DNA from: Apus apus
Taxonomy: Eukaryota; Chordata; Aves; Apodiformes; Apodidae
Assembly (NCBI RefSeq): GCF_020740795.1
Contig: NC_067282.1
Location: 178,130,274-178,194,273 of the forward strand
Length of the DNA stretch: 64,000 bases
Reading direction: 5' to 3'
The first letter of the stretch is position 1. Every line of letters starts with the position of its first letter. The notes beneath the pieces were generated by a model. That model ran no database searches, was not told the DNA's origin, and saw only the letters and a list, made by a program, of their open reading frames with translations. The position numbers and the translations under genes were made by a program. Below are positions 23,601 to 35,544 of this stretch, in pieces.

Positions 23601-26600
23601 TAGGCTTAACACCATACTGTTGTTGTAATACTAAATAATTCTGTAGCTGTTTATGTTAAACTGCTTTCTTACTAGTACTGAAATGTTAAGTGTTGACTAC
23701 TAATGTGTCTGCTAATAAAATGTGTATCAGGAAGACTGATTTATTTCCTTTGGATTAGGGCCTGAAGTTGATGAAGAAGCCACTCAAGAAGACTTAGAAT
23801 ACAAATTGAAAGGATTTATTGATCTTACATTGGACAAGAGGTATAGTATGCTTTGAAGAAATGCATTCATACGTTGTTTTCTGGCTTTTGGTTTTCTGAT
23901 ACAAGAAGGGAAATATGCATCAAACTTCTTAATATGCCTACTGAAATCAGAATTATTCCATAGTGGGGAAGACTTTTTTTTTCTTCTGGATCTGAAAAGA
24001 CCTTTCTCCCTGTACCAGGTTTTTGGAAAAGTGAGAGTCAGACTTTCCTAGTAGGTTGAAGTAGAATGACCTAATATCTAGCTGGATGTACTATTGTGAA
24101 CTCAGTGTATCTCCAGCCTAAGTTTTTCTGTCCTTGAGAAAGGAGGCAATTCATAGCTTTTCATTCTTTGTAGTTCTGCTGTGGGTTACTCTTCTGTTGG
24201 GTGCAGACAAACTACCATAAAAACAAAGGCTGAGTGTAACTGATGTGTGCTAACTTCAGGAGGTCTTGCTTTTCTCTCTTAACAGTGCAAAGACAAGACA
24301 AGCAGCTCTTGAAAGTCTGAAAAGTGCTTTTTCCTCTAAAATACTCTATGAATTTATCATGGAAAGGAGAATGACACTAACTGATAGCATTGAACGCTGC
24401 ATAAAGAAAGGTAATTAACATGCTTGCTATTAGAAAGCAATAATCCCCATAAAGTAGCTTAGTGTTTTAAAAGGAATTAAGACTGATCCTTCTCTAGTAT
24501 TTTACAGAGTGCTTAATTTAGTTAGCTTGACAACATTCCTTTTTCAAATTTAGATGTTATGATTTCACTGACCTAGAAGATTCACTGAAATTATCTTCTG
24601 TCTATTGGTTTCCCAATTTCCACTTGCAAGTTTTCAGGCTAATTATTTTTAAAGGAAGTAATACACAAGGTGATCACTCATCATAGCGTGTTCATGTCTA
24701 GGTAAGAGTGATGAACAGCGTGCAGCGGCCGGACTGGCGTGTCTTCTGTGTGTGCAGATGGGGTCAGGAATTGAAAGTGAAGAGATTTTTAAGACCCTTG
24801 GTCCAGTTCTGAAGAAGATTGTCTGTGATGGAACAGCCAGTATCCAAGCCAGACAGGCTGTAAGTATAAAATGTTTGTGTCAGGCAAGGACAGAGGGCAG
24901 TTTAACCAGCTCACTCTTGAGTAATCCAGAACTAAAGGTTACTGCACTGGTGTAAACTCGTGATGTTGACATATGCTGTGAATGATGCACAGCAGTTTTC
25001 ACTGGTTTAAGAAGTTCCACCTAAAGCTTAAATGTAATTCTCCTCTTATACCTAGGAGCTTCCTTAAAGAGCTGTTAGATCTAGTACTTTGTCAAGTGTC
25101 TTAACTCTCTACATTGCAGTCTCCTTGCTGCAGTTTTGACGGCTGTTGTTCAGGTCTTATAGGAAAAAAAAACCTTTCCCACTGACTGGCACATCCTTCC
25201 TGCTTTAGTTTTAACATTTTTAATAGCAGAGGAATTTTAGTTATGTAAACATATATAAATATGATAAAATTACATATAACAGATGAAGAACTACATACTT
25301 GATACATTCATACTCCCAGAAGTATGTTAAATTTTTTGCCCAGTCATCTCACGTATACATCAGGGCTATATTGTAAATATTGACTGACAACAGTCTAAAG
25401 CTCTTGCCAAGAGTTTGTTGTTTTCTTTTTTTAAATTTCAGAGTTTTAACTAATACTCTCCAACTTGCCTTTATGATTATATAGCTGGCTATTTCTCCTA
25501 TTTTACTTAAGCTATATTGCAACAGATACTCTCAGCTGGAAGAGGAGGTAGTATTAGTTCAACAGCAGTGTTGTCTACAAATAAACAAAAGCTGTTAAAG
25601 CTTGTCCTGTTTAAAGTGTAGTTTTGAGTCCTGTCTGGTTAGTGCAAACATGCACTCTTGAAGAATACAGGGAGAGGGAAGAGTCAAAGTTGGAAAGTGC
25701 AAGAAAGGTTCTTGAAGTCCAGTGTTCTCATGCTGTTTAATTGTAATGATGGGCAGAGAGGGAAAAATAGTTCCCACAGCTGTGAATCAATATAATCCAT
25801 CACTGTTTATCAGCATAATTTCTGCTGGTGAATCCTAGTGAGATTTAAAATAACTGGATGAAAGGAATGCTACATGTAGCTTTCTGGAGGGGCTTTGTAT
25901 TAAATATAGCATGAAAAATGAAGGCTTGTGAGTAGCATATGTAGTAAAATCATGCTGAGAGTAGACAGGAACTGAGAGCTACTGTTACAAAGTAGCTGAA
26001 TCAAACAGTGCTGAAGACTTCTGCTATTCTATGGTTTTAATCTCAAATTTCCTGTAGTCCAGATGTTGAATTTCAGAGGTCAAAGTTTTAAGATTTTGTC
26101 AACAGGAACATTAATGCCAAATACTGACACTGTTTTCTTTTACTTCTAGTGTGCAACCTGTTTAGGAATTTGCTGTTTCATTGTCACTGATGACATTACG
26201 GTGAGAATAAATAAATAATGCTTTTTAAAAAAAATAAATTGGCGATAAGAAAATGTGTGACTCTTAAGCCACCTGTGATTTTTTTTTTTTCCTCCTGTTC
26301 AGGAACTGTACTCTACTATGGAATGCCTGGAGAATATCTTCACAAAGGCCTATCAGCGAGATAGAGACACTAATGGTGTACCGAGTACCCATAATACTGT
26401 GCTTCACATCAGTGCTCTCTTGGCATGGACACTGTTGTTGACCATTTGTCCAGTGAATGAAGTGAAGAAAAAAATTGAAATGTGAGTATCTTCTTGGAAA
26501 ACAAAATGTGTTATGACTGTTTTTATATGCAATAGAGCAATGTCAACAAAATTTGCATCTTAATCAAATGTGACTTAATCCTTAGGCACTTGCATAAACT

Positions 26601-29600
26601 GCCAAGTCTGCTGTCTTGTGATGATCTCAACATGAGAATAGCTGCTGGAGAAACACTAGCCCTTCTGTTTGAACTGGCACGTGAAACAGACGCTGTAAGT
26701 AGATGTTGGCAGCTACATTTTCTTGCAGTGGAATGATGACATGACAAATCATTATACTTGGGTTTCATAGCACCCTGGATCTCTCCAAGTGGGAGGTAAT
26801 TTGATGGGTGAAGGTCTTTGCAGTGAGTCTGCCCCAATCTAAGAGGGCATTAGCAAAGATTCACAACAATTTAGTTATCATTTTTACACATTTCCATATT
26901 GCAAAACAGGACTAGTGTAACAAAATGCATTAATATAGTGTGCAAGCTTTAAAATCTAAATCCAAGATCAGCTTTAAAAAAAATAATCCCTTGAGACTCC
27001 AGGATAAAACAGGATTGTTTGCTGTAGTGGGAACGCTCATTAGATACTTATGGAGGCAAGTTCCAGTGATTCACAACTTGCACAATTCTGCTCTCAAGTA
27101 AAACTGTCCTTTGTTAGAAACTGTTGACTTCGTATTGTTTTCACAGTATCCTTGTTTTGGTGCGTTGAGAAGGATAACGAGTATTGCATAATGGTTTCAC
27201 AGCATTTGTGACTGTTAGTCAGCTGGGGACTAGTCAGTCAACTTCAGGGGGGATATTTTGGAAGGATTTGTGCAAATTCTGCACAGCAACCCGTGTTGCT
27301 TCATTTGGTGAGATTTTTTGGGGTTTGCTTTTGAGTTGGGTTTAGATGCGAGCTTCTCAGTACTATCTCATATGCAGCTAAGCTTTCCTTTACATTCTTC
27401 ATAGTGCCTTGTCAGTTCCTGAAAAGTTTTATTGACAGCCCTGAAGGAAACGGTCTGCTTACCCATGGCACAGTTCAAGAGAGAGCTGTCTGGATGGGTC
27501 CTAGCTTGGTCAAGGCTTCTGTGCCTTGCCAGAACACTGTCCAAAGTGAAAACTCCGAGTCAGGATAATAACACATTTCACACTGCATAATATGGAATAG
27601 TATTTTGAAACTTCAGTGTAGTTGCAAAGAGTAGGGATTTGAGTCTATTGGCTATGGAAGCCAACTTTGAAACAGGGACTGAAACTTGACCGTTTACTTG
27701 GTCAAACTGGCTGCAGGTAATTAAAATCTTAAAATATGTTACAGAATGAGACTATTCAATAACACATTCTGTTCCATTGAGGAAATACCCTTTTAATCAT
27801 CACAAGTTTTTCTCTTAGGATCCTTAACAGTCAGTGCAGATTAAAAATGCTTACTGTGTTTTGCCTCTGACATTTTTTTTCAAGAAGCATGCAGTAAACT
27901 CGGCATAATCAGTCAACATGACAAAACCATTCAGATGAAAAAAAACCCCAACAAAACCCTCAAACTTGTGTTTATGTAAATTTACATACATTCTTACTCC
28001 TTCAGTTACCACTGAAATAGTAAATGGAGGGGAGAAAATACTTTCTGCTAAGTAACTATGAGTTAAAGTTTACTTGGAGTGTTTTGTTAAGCATTTTTTT
28101 AAAACAGCTTTCTAATTTTCCACCCCATACAAGACTTATGACTAAATATTCCATTATGTCAGTCTAATGGTATCTCATGATCCGTCTCCAACAGCGTGAA
28201 TTCTGTGCTATTAACCTGAAAGTTCCCTCAGCTTGTCGACGGGAGTGGCAGCCAGGTTCAGCAGATGAGTTAGGCAGTTTGAGTCCCTTGGAGTTATGGA
28301 GCAGAACAGATTGACAGGTATATGCACACACACTGAAGGAGCTGTACTGATTCATGTGGCTCTGACTACCAGAATGCAGTCTTGCTTGGGCAAACTGGAT
28401 GCTAGGACTTTGTTGGTAATTGGCTTAAATGTTGCAAATGGAACTACAGGAAATTACATCTGTCTCTTTGAACAAAGTAACAGGTTGTTGAGGTCTACCT
28501 GCCCAGAATTTGGAGAGCCCCATTTTCTATTTGCAGGGAAAGAAGTAAAGGCAAGAAACTGAAATTCTTTTCTTCTAGGATTTCTTTTATGAAGATATGG
28601 AACTTCTAACAGAGAAACTAAGAGCTCTGGCTACTGATGGAAACAAGCACCGAGCCAAAGTAGATAAAAGAAAGCAGCGATCAGTCTTCAGAGACATCCT
28701 ACGAGCTGTTGAGGTGAATCTTTTGTTTGAGTGTCTGGATTGTAACTTACATAGTGTACAACAGAATCAAAATAGTTTTATTACTAAATAGAATCACTGT
28801 TTCAGTGAAAGCAACAGGAAAAAAATTTTAAATGAGATTTCAAATTATGATTGCTGATGCAAAATAAAACTGCTTTTTTAGGAATGTAGAACAAATAAAG
28901 TCAAGCTTTTTTTTTCTCTGAATTTGGCTTCCATATCAGAGTATACTTTTTTCTGTAAAGAAGGCTAAACATTGCACTGTAAATACTAAATTATTTTTAT
29001 TTTATACCACGAGCAGCTTTTTTCATAGAAAACTTCATAGGGCACCCAAGTTAGTGTCCTGAATTCTATGAGAAGGTTTTTTGTAAAATGTGTTGGAACT
29101 GCTGTGCATAGCAAACAGAAAGCAACTTAAGATAAATTTCCAAATGGCACTTCCATGGAGGGCAGTTGTTGTCTTAATTGTTCTGCTGTGATCTTTCGGT
29201 TTTCAATATCCAGATTAAAAGAACAATACACAAAGCGGGACTTGAAAAATACTTGTTTAGTGACATAACTTCTGAGTAAAGCCTCTAAGACAAATGTCAG
29301 ACTTTTGCCACTCTAATGGGTTATTTATTATCTTGCACTTCTCAAACTATAGATTTTTTTTTTTACTTGTCAGATAATTACCTTTGATGTTGCTGTATGG
29401 GTAAGGCCAACTAAAGATTAGTTGACATTCAGAACAGTTAAACATCTTGGAAGCTAAGAAGAAGGCCTTGAAGTGATTTGAAGTCACCTTTGAGGTTTTA
29501 CCTGTAGAAGAATCTGAGTCACTTACTAGGAGTTGTTACATTCCATTGTCACAAATGTAGCTCACCACACTCGAAAGGTGGGGACTGAATGAGGCTTAGA

Positions 29601-31926
29601 AGCTGACTGAAAGGTGACTCCTGCACTCAGAACTGTTTTTTTCTGGAGACAACTTTAAAGTAACTTTAGGAATTGAACTTGTGTTGCTTTTTTAATTCTT
29701 CCTTACTTGAAAAGTATCAGCTTCAAGTCTTACATGAGATTCAACTTTAGGTGAGAATCAGTTTATGAGCAAATACAATCTTCAGTATATGTGTGTTATG
29801 TTATTTGGAAGGTTTTGGTGTGCCAAATTTATTTTAAAAATAAAGTTCACAGAGATATACAATTCGTAATAAGAAAAATGTTAAAATTGCATATGCTGTT
29901 TCCTTTAATTTTGGATAGGAGCGTGACTTTCCTACAGAGATGGTAAAGTTTGGACCGGAGCGCATGTATATTGACTGCTGGGTTAAAAAACAAACCTATG
30001 ATACCTTCAAGGAGATTCTGGGGTCAGGGATGCAGTATCACTTGCAGGTGAGCTGCTGTTTGATACATGTTTAGACTATTGTTCCCTGTCTTTTTTGTAG
30101 TAACTCAGTCTGAATTATGAAATCAGTAGAACTTGGTGACATGATGGGCTTTGCATCAGAAGTGTTAAAAGACAGCACTTACAAGATGAACTGCAGTGAG
30201 CTAGAATTGTCTGAGTGAGCTGCTTCTGAGTGCTAGGCTGCGTGTGCAGGCTTAGCAATTAGAAGACTTCTCCAAGAAGAGATTCAAGTTGAATATCTTA
30301 GCTTCAGGATTTTTCCTGAATCCTTATGCTGTCTTTCAGCAGAATGATGTAGTCAGCTGCCTAGTATAAAGCTGTATGCCTCCACCCTTCTGCTGTAGCC
30401 TGTAAAAAGGAATGCAAAGTTGTAGTAAAAACATAAGAAATGCTAATTGCAGCCCCATGATGACAGCCTTCCAGAAGGGAAGGGGTAAGTCCTTATCTCT
30501 TCTAGGAAGTGTTTGTCCAGTAACATGTTTAGATACGTAGCAGTAGAAACTGTAGGTTAGGACTATAGGCTTTCAAATTGCTATTTTAATTATGTATTAA
30601 AATTCCCAGTTCAGTGTCAATTGCATTTTTATATGACTGAGGGAGCCCAGTCATACAGCAGCTTTTTCAGATTTTTCAAATACTACTTTTACAGTCAGAT
30701 GTTTTAAAATTGGTGTGTTGTGAAACCATACAGATCTCTGCCCAGCGGCCTGTAACAGAACAGAGTCTTAATTTGCTGGGACAAAAAAAACCCAACAACT
30801 GGGAGGGGGAACTTTTCTGTTTAAGAGGAGTATTTTAGTTCTCAGCCCTATTTTGATAAAAGGAAGAAGTGTTCCCTGGCTTAATTGCAAAAGATACTAT
30901 GATTGGTGTTAAATTGGTACTATTTCTTACTGGATTACTTGATGTCAACAGTAGCCAACTTTGGAAACTTGATAGTCAGAGCAGAAACTGATTATTGGAT
31001 GTTTCTTGTTTAGTCAAATGACTTTCTTCGGAATGTGTTTGAGCTTGGCCCACCAGTGATGCTAGATGCTGCAACTCTTAAAACAATGAAGATATCCCGT
31101 TTTGAAAGGGTAGGTTATTGCACCTTATTGTATTTTCTTTCACAGACAAATATATTTCTCCTGAATTAAATGGCATTCCAAATGTGCACTTTAAAAACTG
31201 TTGTCTTTAAGATTGTCACTTCTAACAGTGGCCCATATTATCACTGAGTGAATCCAAATCTTTACTTGCATGTGCATCTTTTAGTCTTTGCTGTACATTT
31301 TTCCACTCGGCCTGTGCCTGCTACTGCTGTTCTCCCAGGGGGTCTGAGGGTTAACTTTGGTGGTGGTTGGTACCAGATTCATGCTCTTACAAGAGCTATA
31401 GGTTTTTGAGTAGCAACCTACAGGAAACCATAGAAACCAAGTTTGTAAAAAGACAGTATCCTGAACTCTACAGTGTGAAATGGGCACTAGGAGGATGACT
31501 TTTCTGTTTGTGAATGTACTCTTCATATTTGTGAACAATTTGTGGAGTTCTGTTACGAAGTTTAATCCAGGGGGCAAACTTAATCTACATATTCTGTATG
31601 ATGTTCATGTTGCTCCTAGCTCAGCCTTTCTTATACAGTCCAAGTTTCCTTTAAAATGTATAAATATTAAAATGAATCAGTCTTTTGCAAAGACACCATA
31701 GCAGAGATTTCAGAGGCCTACCAATTTACTTCAAAGATTAAAAAAGATATTTTCAGGTGTTTTTTAACATAAGAAATTTTATAAAGGACATAAGCCTGTT
31801 GACCATCTGTGATTAATTTTTCCTTTTATTTTGTAGCACTTGTACAACTCTGCAGCGTTCAAGGCTCGGACAAAGGCTAGAAGTAAATGTCGTGATAAAA
31901 GAGCAGATGTGGGGGAATTTTTCTAG
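20636..31926 (+). CDS. IFRD1: IFRD1, interferon-related developmental regulator 1 (TIS7/PC4), 12 coding exons, 434 aa
   Basis: The joined exons give an uninterrupted 434-residue protein with GT-AG borders and consistent phases, slightly shorter than the 451-residue human form because the N-terminal Gly/Ala-rich stretch is reduced. Recognisable segments are NVQPFSDEDASIETMSHCSG (about 21-40), YKLKGFIDLTLDKS (about 65-78), SDEQRAAAGLACLLC (about 122-136), HKLPSLLSCDDLNMRIAAGE (about 252-271), DGNKHRAKVDKRKQRSVFRD, and a near-invariant C-terminus ending RADVGEFF. Most of the length is the helical, armadillo-like IFRD domain; the last 55 or so residues are the IFRD_C domain. The family acts as transcriptional co-regulators linked to SIN3/HDAC complexes in muscle and gut regeneration and in neutrophils. 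The paralogue IFRD2 binds inactive ribosomes. The ATG has a good context (ACCATGC). Exon sites are all canonical and no lesion was seen. Confidence 0.97.
22734..22838 (+). CDS. IFRD1: IFRD1 coding exon 2
   Basis: The acceptor CTTAAG precedes GTGGTCAGCCC. The exon codes the acidic/serine stretch around QPFSDEDASIETM and ends in phase 1 at GATG|GTAAAT. Confidence 0.95.
23759..23840 (+). CDS. IFRD1: IFRD1 coding exon 3
   Basis: The acceptor is GATTAG. The exon codes GPEVDEEATQEDLEYKLKG and the start of the helical domain, and ends with a split serine codon at AG|GTATAG. Confidence 0.95.
24286..24410 (+). CDS. IFRD1: IFRD1 coding exon 4
   Basis: The acceptor is TTAACAG. The exon codes AKTRQAALESLKSAFSSK through SIERCIKK and has donor AAAG|GTAATT. 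Confidence 0.95.
24702..24859 (+). CDS. IFRD1: IFRD1 coding exon 5
   Basis: The acceptor is GTCTAG. The exon codes KSDEQRAAAGLA through ASIQARQA and ends on a codon boundary at GCT|GTAAGT. Read-through past this donor stays open for about 30 codons, which is fortuitous. Confidence 0.95.
26150..26200 (+). CDS. IFRD1: IFRD1 coding exon 6
   Basis: A 51-base exon, in phase on both sides, coding CATCLGICCFIVTDDIT. Acceptor TTCTAG, donor ACG|GTGAGA. Skipping it would keep the reading frame. Confidence 0.95.
26303..26481 (+). CDS. IFRD1: IFRD1 coding exon 7
   Basis: A polypyrimidine run and GTTCAG precede GAACTGTACTC. The exon codes ELYSTMECLENIFTKAY through NEVKKKIE and ends inside a methionine codon at AT|GTGAGT. 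Confidence 0.95.
26586..26694 (+). CDS. IFRD1: IFRD1 coding exon 8
   Basis: The acceptor is CCTTAG, after a short intron of 104 bases. The exon codes HLHKLPSLLSCDDLNMRIAA through ARETDA, with donor GCT|GTAAGT. Confidence 0.95.
28579..28713 (+). CDS. IFRD1: IFRD1 coding exon 9
   Basis: The acceptor is TTCTAG. The exon codes DFFYEDMELLTEKLRALATD through DILRAVE. Donor GAG|GTGAAT, in phase. Confidence 0.95.
29919..30047 (+). CDS. IFRD1: IFRD1 coding exon 10
   Basis: The acceptor is GGATAG. The exon codes ERDFPTEMVKFGPERMYIDC and onward to GMQYHLQ. Donor CAG|GTGAGC, in phase. Confidence 0.95.
31014..31109 (+). CDS. IFRD1: IFRD1 coding exon 11
   Basis: The acceptor is GTTTAG. The exon codes SNDFLRNVFELGPPVMLDAA through ISRFER, the start of the IFRD_C domain. 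Donor AGG|GTAGGT. Confidence 0.95.
31837..31926 (+). CDS. IFRD1: IFRD1 coding exon 12 with stop codon
   Basis: The acceptor is TTGTAG. The exon codes the strongly conserved basic tail HLYNSAAFKARTKARSKC followed by RDKRADVGEFF and a TAG stop at 31924-31926. Confidence 0.96.
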   Translation, partial: HLYNSAAFKARTKARSKCRDKRADVGEFF

Positions 31927-32037
31927 ATCTTTTTTTCCATGGGGTTCAATTTTAATAATTAAAACAGATTTGTAATCTTTAATTTTTAAATTTCTGTAGT
32001 AAGTTTGCACTTGTGCACAGGGATGTTGTATAGAGTC

Positions 32038-32085
32038 TGTAAATACAATGCATGTTGTTGCTTAGTTGTATACTCTCTGTATATA
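32038..32085 (+). promoter_or_regulatory. IFRD1: Two Pumilio-type elements in the IFRD1 3' UTR
   Basis: TGTAAATA at 32038-32045 and TGTATATA at 32078-32085 both fit the PUM1/PUM2 consensus UGUANAUA. They are 40 bases apart and well inside the 3' UTR. Pumilio binding usually lowers mRNA stability or translation, which would suit a transient early-response transcript. Binding is inferred from motif only. Confidence 0.45.
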
Positions 32086-32460
32086 TATAGTTAAAAGATT
32101 GGCTGCAGGTATACCTTGTAACACTTAAAGATGCAACTTTCTCCAGAGGTCAAGTATTGTAACTGAATTGTTGAGTGGGCTGGATAACTGTAGTCAAATG
32201 CTGTGTGTCAGATTGGATTCCTAACTTTATATAAGGTATATTACATTAAGTCATTGACTAAGTGTTTTAAAAATATGAACTTGTTGATGTGAAATTATTT
32301 CAGCAACTTTTTAAACTCTTCAATGGCAATTGGACAAAAATTTCTGGAAGGAGACTGAAGTTCAGTTACCTTCACTTACAGTGAAGTAGTGAATGGCAGA
32401 TACTTGCCTCAATGTAAAAAAAATATTCTTGTGTTCTGGAATTGGATGTTTAATTTTTTG

Positions 32461-32466
32461 AATAAA
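32461..32466 (+). terminator. IFRD1: IFRD1 proximal poly(A) signal
   Basis: AATAAA about 535 bases past the stop codon, followed downstream by GT-rich sequence (GCTTTGTGTAC). Confidence 0.6.
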
Positions 32467-32529
32467 TATGATTCTCACTGCTTGCTTTGTGTACAAGTGA
32501 TTTCTGTATGAATGGAAAGCTGGAACACC

Positions 32530-32535
32530 AATAAA
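32530..32535 (+). terminator. IFRD1: IFRD1 distal poly(A) signal
   Basis: A second AATAAA about 70 bases after the first, followed by GGTTGTAG. Either signal or both may be used. Confidence 0.55.
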
Positions 32536-33009
32536 ATATTCAGAGAGGTGCTTGGGTTGTAGATGCTACGTGAAACTCTACCTTGCTTTGCTTTCAAGGT
32601 ACATATTTACAGATGTGTTGCACACCAGCCTCCTGCTTGTTTGTCTTCACTTTTGTAATGGTCAAATGTTTCCTAGTTCTCTTAATGCAAAACAAGTTCT
32701 CCCTTATCTTTCTGGAGCCCCTCCAACTGCCCTGTTTTCATCATGCTGGAAACTCGCCCTACCCTCAGTTTCTGACTCTAGAGGACTGAACTTTGCCAGT
32801 AACAGACCTGTCCTTCTCTGGGACTATGAGTTTTATACAATAAAAACATTAAAAGCTAGATAGCTGGAGTAAAAGTGCTTAGTAGCCTAAATGTTCTTAA
32901 ACCTGTAGCTGCTTAAAGCAGAGAAAGTAAACATTACACCCCAAGAGAACCCCACACCCTGAAAACTGCTTGCTTTGATAAGGGAGAGTTCTGGGTTTGG
33001 GTTGGTGTG

Positions 33010-33048
33010 TTTGGGTGGTTGTTGTTGTTGTTTGGGGTTTTTTTTTTT
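33010..33048. repeat. G/T-rich low-complexity tract
   Basis: GTT triplets lead into a T run next to the CR1 fragment. It is a simple-sequence tract and may have expanded beside the element's degraded 3' tail. Confidence 0.6.
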
Positions 33049-33088
33049 AGTTACAGATTATAGCAGAACCTATTCTAAAAAAACAGTA

Positions 33089-33392
33089 ACTTTGGAGAAA
33101 GCCTTTAACATCAAATCCAACCATTACTATAGCACACTGCCATAGTAGTGCTACCACTAAACCATGTCCCAAAGCATGATATCTATATGTCTCTTAAATA
33201 CCACTAGATACAGCAATTCCACCACTTCCCTGGGTAGACTGTTTCTGTGCGTGACAACCCTTTCAGTGAAGAAATTTTTCCTAGTATCTAAATCTGTGGC
33301 ATAACTTGAGACCATTTCCTCTTGTCCTATTGTTTGTTACTTGGGAGAAGAGACTGGTGCCTACCTTGCTACACCTATACATGCTAATCAGA
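33089..33392 (-). mobile_element. Old CR1 LINE 3' fragment, antisense
   Basis: Several phrases match the complement of the CR1 3' region, including ACCACTAAACCATGTCCC, CACTTCCCTGGG, CCTTTCAGTGAAGAAATTTT and TTGTTACTTGGGAGAAGAGA. The terminal octamer repeats are worn away on the left side, and the right side ends abruptly by 5' truncation near GCTACACC. The divergence suggests an old insertion. It lies between IFRD1 and LSMEM1 and has no coding potential left. Confidence 0.85.
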
Positions 33393-33399
33393 GTACCTT

Positions 33400-35540
33400 T
33401 GAGCTTTATTCTCAAATAATGCATTATGTAATAATTTATTTGGCTTATGAAAATGTTTACTTAGACTACAACAAGGCCTTCAACTGAAATCTGTGCTATT
33501 ATTGATGTGTGTTGTTGGTGTTTGTCACAAAAGTGGAGAAGAAACTTCTGACCCTGGAACTAGGTGCAGCTGTCTACCTGTGTTTGCCTAGCCCAAGATG
33601 TTGCCTCCCTTGGCCTAAACTGTTCCCACAAGCCTGCTGGTCCTTCCCATGGCTTCTGGGCAGTCACCTTAGGCAGGCTTTGCTAGTGTAATGTAGCACT
33701 TTTGGTAGCTTCCTGTTCTGCCAGTATCCTGCAAAATCGATTTCACAGCACCTCCTGGCAGGTGGCCAAGCATGTGGTTGCCTTTTTCCCCATTACACTG
33801 TAACTGCCAACCACAGAGACCAGGAAGGCTTCCAAGGCTTTTTGAGGGCAGACATGCAGTCTTCCTGCCCTGCAGAGATCTGATGAGTTTGTAGACCTTT
33901 TCAAGCTTAGAACAGGGTAGGCCTCAGTCCTTGTCTTCCAGTTAGGATGGTGTCCGGAATCTTCTAGGGATGGAGGTGAGATTTTTCTTCTGGTTTGCCC
34001 ATCCTTGTTTGGAGGGAGGCCTTTGAGGACACCCCTGCAGAAAGGGAGCAAGCTTGTTACATCTGCATTACTGACCCAGCTACTTGGACTGGGCAGTGGC
34101 AGAGCTCATCAGCTGAGGGTGGGAAACTGAGTCAGAACATGTATTCTCTCTTCTGTTTCCTGAAAGAAAAATACATTTTCAGTTTAAAGGGGTTCACAAT
34201 TTTAGACATACAGAATGGTTTCAGAATTTGTTGTTTTGAGGTGTGATCCCTCTGTATGTCAGTTGCCTGTCATTTGATGTGCTGTGACATTACATTCTGC
34301 CATGTTGGCAAAAAAACACTAGCAATCAAGAGAGCTGTGCAAAGGCACAGTTACCAGAACTCAAACAATTCCTCAGAATGTATTTTTTAAGCAGCAAAGG
34401 ATGGCAGGAAAACTAGTCCATCCCATAATATTGTTCCACTTGAATTTTTAAGTGTGCGGGATAAGGAAGAAAATACCCTGTGCTGGTTTTTTTCTGGTCT
34501 ATGCCTTTAAAGTACTCAGAGCTGCAATACTATAGATATGACTCTTCTGCGTAGCAAGCTGGTTACTCATAGCTACAGTATTGTAGATATGACTCTTCTG
34601 CATAGCAAATGAGTTACAAAAAAGCATCATAAACCAAAAGGTTAATGAAATCATAATTAGTATAATTAGATCATCAGTAACAAACCTCATTCTCCATGAT
34701 AGGTTATTACTGCAATGATTCCAATATCATATACTGTATATCTGCTGATTTATTTTTAAACAGGTTAATATTGTGAAGTCAGTACACTTGGCCAAGATAA
34801 AGTCTAAAAATAGACTGGAAGTGACAGTCTGGTAGCTGCCTTCATGGGTCCTGCAGGATCTGACAGGTTCCTATGGGTCTAAAGGTAGAGAGAGGAGTTT
34901 TCTTTGGGTGATTTTCACTGGCTGATTTCTTCCATACTGACCTATTACCTGAAGGCGTTTACATTGTAAGTAATATTTCATTCTCCAATTTTTATTCCCT
35001 TTTAGACTTCATTGTTTTCCTTTTTTCTGTGAAGAATTTTCAATGTGTTTTCACAGTAAGTTCTAATTTTACCACAACAACTTCAGGAGAAATTTAAAAG
35101 CTGAGAGGGAAAAAAGGTCTTCAAGCAAGGCTGAAGTACAAGTGGAGTGACTCCAAAACCCACAAAGTTTAGATTATTTACTGGGAAATGAATCAATACT
35201 TCTGGTCAGTGACACGGATGTCTCTGTTGTTTGGCATGTCAATGGAAATGAATAAATGTAATGTAGACTTTGCTGAATAAATAATAATTACTATCTCTAC
35301 TGCAGTTACATGCACAATGAAGAAACAGGTTTTAAATAATTAATAATGAATGCAGAGACATATCATCAATAATATTAATGAGTCAAAGGTACTCACATTT
35401 ATTACAGCTCAAGCTGTTAAGAATGAGTCTTCCCTGAAGTTGCGGGGAGACACTAATCAAAATACCCATGAGAAACAACTGCTCTTTGGAAGCTAAAAAT
35501 AACCAAAAGCCTGTGCACGAGGCAGTAACTTTTAGCAGGC
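33400..35540. other. Intergenic sequence between IFRD1 and LSMEM1
   Basis: No coding exon recognised. It contains a twofold tandem duplication of about 48 bases at 34520-34617 and otherwise unremarkable AT-rich sequence. Confidence 0.55.
34520..34617. repeat. Diverged two-copy tandem duplication, period 51
   Basis: Copy 1 (34520-34567) and copy 2 (34571-34617) share a 20-base identical core, TAGATATGACTCTTCTGC plus neighbouring bases, with flanking substitutions. Each copy begins AGCT(G/A)CA(A/G)TA and ends GTTAC. Two copies only, with no flanking element recognised. Confidence 0.75.
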
Positions 35541-35544
35541 TGCA

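Larger units (their letters stand above)
20682..31836. other. IFRD1 introns
   Basis: The eleven introns range from 102-104 bases (introns 6 and 8-side) to about 2.05 kb (intron 1). The longest after that are intron 8 (26695-28578), intron 5 (24860-26149) and intron 9 (28714-29918). I saw no CR1 fragment, nested gene, snoRNA-like box pair or tRNA in them, only short A-rich or T-rich runs such as those near 27,940 and 30,782. Such compact, repeat-poor introns are usual for bird housekeeping genes. Confidence 0.6.
31927..32555 (+). other. IFRD1: IFRD1 3' UTR
   Basis: After the TAG stop comes AT-rich sequence without coding character. Two AATAAA hexamers at 32461-32466 and 32530-32535 can each serve as a poly(A) signal, giving a 3' UTR of roughly 550-630 bases. 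A third hexamer at 32839-32844 could give a longer form. The exact cleavage sites cannot be read from sequence alone. Confidence 0.7.
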
